Source: an uncultured Lachnospiraceae bacterium
Lineage (GTDB): Bacteria; Bacillota; Clostridia; Lachnospirales; Lachnospiraceae
Assembly: GCA_947178115.1 (NCBI GenBank)
Contig: CAMWXF010000104.1
Coordinates: 1-6,654, forward strand
DNA: 6,654 bases
Direction: 5' to 3'
The notes beneath the pieces are model-generated. The model worked only from the letters and a program-made list of their open reading frames with translations. It searched no databases and was not told the origin of the DNA. The position numbers and the translations under genes are program-made. Positions 5,943-6,654 of the stretch are shown here, one piece after another; the first letter of the stretch is position 1, and the number at the start of each line of letters is the position of its first letter.

Positions 5943-6654
5943 ATGTATTCATTAGACGAAGTAAAGACGATCGATCCGGAGATCGCACAGGCGATTGTGG
6001 ACGAACAAGAGCGGCAGAACTCACATATTGAGCTGATTGCATCCGAAAACTGGGTGAGCAAGGCAGTTATGGCGGCTATGGGAAGTCCGCTTACGAATAA
6101 ATATGCGGAAGGGTATCCGGGCAAGAGATACTACGGCGGCTGCGAGTGTGTGGATGTAGTGGAAGAACTGGCGAGAGACAGAGCAAAGCAGCTTTTTGGA
6201 TGTGAGTATGTCAATGTACAGCCGCATTCCGGCGCGCAGGCGAATATGGCGGTATTCTTTGCGGTTATGGAGCCCGGGGATACTTTTATGGGTATGAACT
6301 TAGATCACGGCGGACATCTGTCCCACGGTTCACCGGTCAATATGTCCGGCAAGTATTTTAAATGCGTGCCGTATGGCGTCAATGATGACGGATTCCTTGA
6401 CTACGATAATGTACGTAAGATCGCACTGGAATGTAAACCGAAGATGATCGTTGCGGGCGCTTCCGCCTATGCAAGAACGATAGATTTCAAGAAATTCAGA
6501 GAGATTGCGGACGAGGTCGGAGCGGTACTTATGGTAGATATCGCACATATTGCAGGTCTGGTGGCGGCTGGACTTCATCCGAGTCCGATCCCTTATGCAC
6601 ATGTGACTACGACTACAACTCATAAGACGCTTCGCGGACCGCGCGGCGGTATGA
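5943..6654 (+). CDS. glyA: serine hydroxymethyltransferase, 3' end beyond the window
   Basis: GlyA interconverts serine plus tetrahydrofolate and glycine plus 5,10-methylene-tetrahydrofolate. It is a cytoplasmic PLP enzyme and the main source of one-carbon units. The first 237 codons are present, out of about 415 usual for bacterial GlyA. Visible landmarks are ELIASEN (30-36), [17 protein letters not shown] (50-66), [12 protein letters not shown] (90-101), [10 protein letters not shown] (120-129), D199 and H202 in MVDIAHIAG, and the PLP Schiff-base lysine K228 in [13 protein letters not shown]. The PLP-binding Asp, His and Lys are intact. The ATG at 5943 is supported by AGGA at 5932-5935 with 7-base spacing and by the typical GlyA N-terminus. 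It has its own promoter, opposed to the lipid kinase promoter. The frame is still open at the window edge, with no sign of damage. Confidence 0.98.
   Translation, partial: MYSLDEVKTIDPEIAQAIVDEQERQNSHIELIASENWVSKAVMAAMGSPLTNKYAEGYPGKRYYGGCECVDVVEELARDRAKQLFGCEYVNVQPHSGAQANMAVFFAVMEPGDTFMGMNLDHGGHLSHGSPVNMSGKYFKCVPYGVNDDGFLDYDNVRKIALECKPKMIVAGASAYARTIDFKKFREIADEVGAVLMVDIAHIAGLVAAGLHPSPIPYAHVTTTTTHKTLRGPRGGM

Noticed and set aside
6330..6623. A reverse-strand frame whose peptide includes MCIRDR, which resembles the translated Nextera transposase adapter.
   Set aside because: The DNA reads ATGTGCATAAGGGATCGG, not the adapter ATGTGTATAAGAGACAG, and the forward strand is conserved GlyA coding sequence (PIPYAHVTT). 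There is no adapter contamination; the frame is a shadow of glyA.

Overview
The window looks like a low-to-medium GC Firmicute chromosome, most probably a gut-type Clostridia of the family Lachnospiraceae. Evidence for this is the strong purine-rich ribosome binding sites (GGAGGTGG, GGGGGAG, GAGGTGG), heavy use of AGA/AGG arginine codons, a clostridial-style MutY iron-sulfur loop (C-X7-C-X2-C-X5-C) and the protein types themselves. The taxonomic call comes from protein style and memory, not from a search. There are six protein genes, densely packed, with no IS element, CRISPR array, tRNA or rRNA.

Left block, + strand (about 1-3836). After a short uninterpretable upstream tail come three genes in one direction. 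They are a bacterial cytosolic 5'-nucleotidase of the cN-I type, a 572-residue protein that fuses a complete SfsA nuclease domain to a complete MutY adenine glycosylase, and a family 2 glycosyltransferase. The spacers are 33 and 28 bp, so an operon is plausible. A perfect extended -10 box just before the fusion gene suggests it may also be transcribed on its own. A hairpin followed by T residues at the convergent junction (3812-3876) probably ends this transcript.

Middle block, - strand (3856-5750). A six-helix PAP2-type lipid phosphatase or phosphotransferase lies downstream of a YegS/BmrU-type diacylglycerol-kinase-like enzyme. The PAP2 gene has its own convincing promoter (TTGACT-N16-TATGAT with extended TG) and a leader with an 8-bp inverted repeat. 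A kinase and a phosphatase acting on lipid phosphates side by side suggest membrane-lipid or lipid-carrier metabolism, which a sugar transferase next door would fit.

Right block, + strand (5943-end). glyA (serine hydroxymethyltransferase) is cut by the window end after 237 codons, just past its PLP lysine. Between glyA and the lipid kinase gene lies the neatest non-coding structure here. It is a pair of divergent promoters with the same layout (TTGCCT-N18-TATACT and TTGCAC-N18-TATACT, both with TG extension) arranged as mirror images about base 5825, inside an inverted repeat with 21-bp arms matching at 19 positions.

I did not find a wholly new multi-gene system. The items most worth pursuing are the SfsA-MutY fusion, with a possible internal start that would release a free MutY, and the mirror-image divergent promoter.
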